A program made the position numbers and the translations under genes. A DNA stretch of 64,000 nt from Primulina eburnea (taxonomy: Eukaryota; Streptophyta; Magnoliopsida; Lamiales; Gesneriaceae). The notes below the pieces were generated by a model. The model was given only the letters and a program-made list of their open reading frames with translations, did no database searches and was not told the DNA's origin. Position 1 is the stretch's first letter. Each line of letters begins with the position of its first letter. This document shows, piece after piece, positions 60,805 through 64,000 of the stretch. The stretch spans positions 33,885,281 through 33,949,280 of the forward strand of contig NC_133103.1 of NCBI RefSeq assembly GCF_022965805.1, in the 5' to 3' direction.

Positions 60805-61656
60805 TTAAGATCTTCGAAAATGTCTCTGAGGACAAACTTTAGCAAAGTGTCCCGTCTGCTTACAGATATTGCACTTCCCAAGCACTCCCTGACATTGTTC
60901 TGTGGAGTGTCTCCCTCCACAAGTCCTGCAATACACTCCGGTATAGCTCGAACCAGGACTGCTAGAACTAGAGGAATCACTTCCTAACTTCTTGAACTGT
61001 TTCTTTTGAATTCTCAATAGTTCTTTTTCCTTACCACTACGACTGCCAATCTCTACTCTGGAAGGCAGTTGCTGTGCAGTCTGTTCTGGAAGAACATACG
61101 ATGCTCCCTGTTGTCCTATCAGAACCGTTTCTGCTCTTTTAGCTCTATTCAAGGTATCCGCAAAATTACTTGATTGCTTCACATTCACCAACGTACGTAT
61201 TTCTGGATTCAATCCTTGAATGAACTGACTAGAAATAGCATAATCATTTCTAGCCATAAGAGGGGCAAAACGTAACAAGGTGAAGAATTGTGCTAAGTAT
61301 TCATCAATACTCATCTGACCCTGTTTTAGGTTTGCAAATTCTGTACTTCTGTCCTCTCTATATGACACGGGGAAGAATCTTTGGTAGAACTCAACCTTAA
61401 AAATCTTCCATGTAATCACTGAACGACTCTGCTCTAAAGCTCCTTTGGTGAGTAACCACCATCTTCTGGCAGCTTCGTGCAACTGGTTCTCAATAAGCCT
61501 AATTCTACACTCATATGTGAAATCTAGGAATTCAAATAACATTTCTATTTCTTCAAGCCACTTTTCACAATCTGCTGACGTCTCATTTCCCTTCAGAACC
61601 GGCGGCTGAAACAACTGGAACCTCTGTAACTGTGTTTCCATCTGAATTTCTGACAC
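60805..61656 (-). CDS. gag: Gypsy element D Gag, 283-codon frame
   Basis: A Gag homologous to that of element C, with LFQPPVLKG, KWLEEIEMLFEF, AARRWWLLTKG, FYQRFFPVSYREDR and EFANLKQGQMSIDEYLAQF in the capsid part. A Ser-rich basic linker (about 205-240) and two zinc knuckles (CRTCGGRHSTEQC 243-255; CNICKQTGHFAKVC 262-275) follow. The frame ends a few codons later with no protease. The first real ATG is at residue 6 of the listed frame (METQLQRFQ). As in C, the frame stays open upstream through a PPRR-like start that lacks an in-frame ATG. Product size fits a gypsy Gag. Divergence from C with an open frame kept in both hints that gag is or was maintained. Confidence 0.82.
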   Translation of the reverse strand: MSEIQMETQLQRFQLFQPPVLKGNETSADCEKWLEEIEMLFEFLDFTYECRIRLIENQLHEAARRWWLLTKGALEQSRSVITWKIFKVEFYQRFFPVSYREDRSTEFANLKQGQMSIDEYLAQFFTLLRFAPLMARNDYAISSQFIQGLNPEIRTLVNVKQSSNFADTLNRAKRAETVLIGQQGASYVLPEQTAQQLPSRVEIGSRSGKEKELLRIQKKQFKKLGSDSSSSSSPGSSYTGVYCRTCGGRHSTEQCQGVLGKCNICKQTGHFAKVCPQRHFRRS

Positions 61657-62106
61657 GTCTATCTGAGGTTCTGACCTACCTGTCTGATCATATGAAGTAC
61701 TGCCTCTTTCTGGAATTCTTCTGGGCGGTACATCTGATTACCAAGCACATTAGTAATCTCGCACTACAAATCTGTACCAATCTGTCTCTGATTATGATCA
61801 TCTTACTGCTGATCATGAATCTGATCTGATTCATACTTAAGAATACATAATACCAAGTCCAATCACATAATCCGGTAAACATGTATCTTAAAGCAGTAAC
61901 ACATAGTCTCATGCTAGCACCTAATTTCAATCAACATTAAATCAATCTCATGCTAGCATACACATGCAAGGAAAGAAAATTCATCTACCCCGCACATTCT
62001 CTTCCATCTCAGTCTAAAGGATCTATCAGTTCTACCTATCTCAAGCTAAAGGATCTATCACTAAAGGATCTATCGCTCTGATAATCTAAGTCTAAAGGAA
62101 CTATCG

Positions 62107-62118
62107 GCTCTGATACCA
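62107..62118 (-). other. Primer binding site, gypsy D
   Basis: GCTCTGATACCA on the plus strand, five bases from the LTR; initiator Met tRNA type. CTAAAGGATCTATC-like repeats precede it from about 62010. Confidence 0.9.
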
Positions 62119-62123
62119 CCTGT

Positions 62124-64000
62124 TGTGGGGACCCGGACGCTAATCATCTTCTTAATCGTCATTGAGATTTAATTATCTGTTCTGATAAACAGGGTCTAAA
62201 ATTTTTCTTTTTAAATTATAACTGTGGAAGGTAATGGAATCTAAATACTATACATGTCTGCATATAAAAATACACATTCAGTATTAAAATACAATAATGT
62301 ACAACATTCTAATCTAAGGTTCACTACTAAAGCTCTAGTAGTAAAATCCAATCTACTGTAAGTCCGGAATCACCACGCTAAACTCGTCTTCTCTCATCAT
62401 CTTCGTGACCCCGATCCTGCCTCCCCTGATGTCATGCACACATACAAACAAGACACCAGCCGGATAACTCCGGTGAGAATAAATCCCAGTATAAAACATG
62501 GTAAGCATGTATATAAACAAACTAATTCATGAAACATGCGATCATGTATAAACACGATATATTTCATAATCTATGAAATTAAGCATGCAGCTCAAATCAG
62601 ATAAACATGCATCTGAACAGTCTAAATCATAACACATGCTAGCACAACTGAAAGCAATAACGATGGGTCCCATGATCTAGGAGCCACATCCATATAAGTA
62701 TGAAGTCCTAATCAAATCATGTCTAGACTTGACTCGATCTATAACTCTAGGGATCCCGGGGTGAATAAGACGTCACTGGTTGTCACCTACCCTACCAATC
62801 GAGGTGCTGTACGTCTTATTCCTAGACTTCGGCCTGATCTGTATCCACATCTACAAAGGGGCGGTGATTTTCCCCAGAGCTGAAATATCGCCGAACGTCT
62901 AGAGTCTGCCTGATCTCCAGACTGCCCTATCTTAATGCATGAATAACAATCTATAATCATTGCATAATCATATAAACATAAACAAGAGTATAGTATGTGA
63001 TTTATTGGGCAACTCAACGCGATCTCAATTGAGTTGTTCTTCCCGAATATCACATGAATTATACCTTTGTCTTCCCTGTCTGACGAAGACGATGACCTGT
63101 ATTCAACTCTGTCCATCTCCAATCTGAAATGACAATATCGAATACACTGTGTCAATGAATAACTCCATACACAATCTGTTCTGATCAATACTCAACTCAC
63201 TACATAATCTGAACAATATCTGAACAAGATACAATTTGATTCATAACAACGAATATCACGATGAAATCTAAATCATAACTGAATCTGATCAATCTAAATC
63301 AACTGATGTTTCAACGGTACAACAATACAGTCTTGATAAACCCGTCGATGTCAACATCACAAATATCATATCGGAACTCGTAATCAATACCATATTATTA
63401 TTCTTCTAATTTCAGCATATCACTATCTATCAAATTCAATTCAAGAAACACTGAAATTCATCACACAGATATACGGTATTATTTCTTCGATCTGACTTCA
63501 CATATATACTGAATAATTTATCCAGAATACGTAAACATAATTATTTCTCTATTCTTGAATCAAGAACAATCAAATTCTCGAGTTCCATCTCAATTAATAT
63601 CTTCTGAAAATCATAACAATTGTATAAACAGTCTATTCTTCAATCTGTCTTCGATTATACAATGTCTACGGTAGTAGAAACACCATATCTGAATCATATT
63701 CAATTCTGACAACATCATATTTTCAAAACATCTCAAAACGTAACAATACTTACGTCCTTGTGTAGCCCGAGTCGAGAGGAGCTCGATACTGCGTTCCGAT
63801 TTAAATTCTGATAGCCGGATCTTGAACAATCAAATTTTTAAGGCAAAATGAAGCTTGAGGAATTTGGAAAATGGAAATCACGTTTCTTTTCTTTGGACGT
63901 AGGAATGAAGAAGATTTGTAACCTTTATATATCAATTGCATGACAAGTGTCCCACTCAACTTTCCCTATTTGCACTTTAGTCCCTCAACTTTCCACTATT
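62124..64000 (-). repeat. 5' LTR of gypsy element D (1877 bp visible)
   Basis: It starts TGTGGGGACCCGGACGC and follows 55922-57978 closely to the window end. About 180 bp of the LTR should lie beyond. It includes the second copy of the 133-codon LTR frame (62787-63188). Confidence 0.92.

Larger units (their letters stand above)
55922..64000 (-). mobile_element. Gypsy element D, non-autonomous TR-GAG type, runs off window
   Basis: It is inserted in the satellite at ATAAAGTC. It has a 3' LTR (left), polypurine tract, 2.8 kb non-coding internal region with an organelle-derived insert, gag, primer site and most of the 5' LTR; the right edge and target duplication lie beyond 64000. Gag is the only coding region. 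LTR comparison over the visible 1877 bp shows about 17 differences by eye (about 0.9%). It is a sister subfamily of C. Confidence 0.9.

Noticed and set aside
1..64000. Host genes between the repeats
   Set aside because: All stretches are accounted for by LTRs, internal retroelement sequence or satellite; no non-transposon protein family was recognised.

Overview
This window comes from a plant nuclear genome, probably a eudicot, in a heterochromatic (pericentromeric-like or satellite-rich) region. I see no host protein-coding gene. Everything I can support is retrotransposon or satellite: Ty1/copia and Ty3/gypsy (chromovirus) LTR retrotransposons with initiator-Met tRNA primer sites, inserted into one large tandem array. 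The species cannot be named from the sequence.

The backbone is a satellite with a 364-bp unit. Read on the minus strand, each unit is a piece of the catalytic core of a Ty3/gypsy integrase of a chromovirus-like clade. The array is split into four segments: S1 7567-12664, S2 25092-32890, S3 42291-45518 and S4 53663-55921. Together they hold about 18.4 kb and about 50 units. With the insertions removed the segments join in phase, so they were one array. Inside S2 a dimer plus a 29-bp duplication forms a 757-bp higher-order repeat present four times (27122-30149).

Insertions from left to right: (1) the 3' end of gypsy element A, plus strand, 1-2847, which sits inside the gag of copia element 1 (2848-7566); (2) gypsy element B, minus strand, 12665-25091, with 1620-bp LTRs and an ATATG target duplication, itself carrying copia element 2 (17392-22904) in its gag; (3) copia element 3 (32920-42290), with a normal 3' end and a damaged 5' end; (4) gypsy element C, minus strand, 45519-53662, with a TGTGT target duplication; (5) gypsy element D, minus strand, 55922 to beyond the window end. 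C and D have LTRs, primer site, polypurine tract and a gag ORF but no protease, reverse transcriptase, RNase H or integrase, which is the organisation called TR-GAG. D also carries an organelle-derived segment with a mutated tRNA-Ile(CAU)-like sequence.

Every element whose internal region can be read lacks an integrase core: the three copia copies share one internal deletion, B has lost it through a short-repeat deletion, and C and D never had pol in view. The only integrase core sequence in the window is the satellite itself, and there the second catalytic Asp is replaced in every unit that I read. LTR pairs differ by about 0.5-1.2% by eye, so the insertions are young. B, C and D, and probably copia 3, therefore need enzymes supplied in trans.
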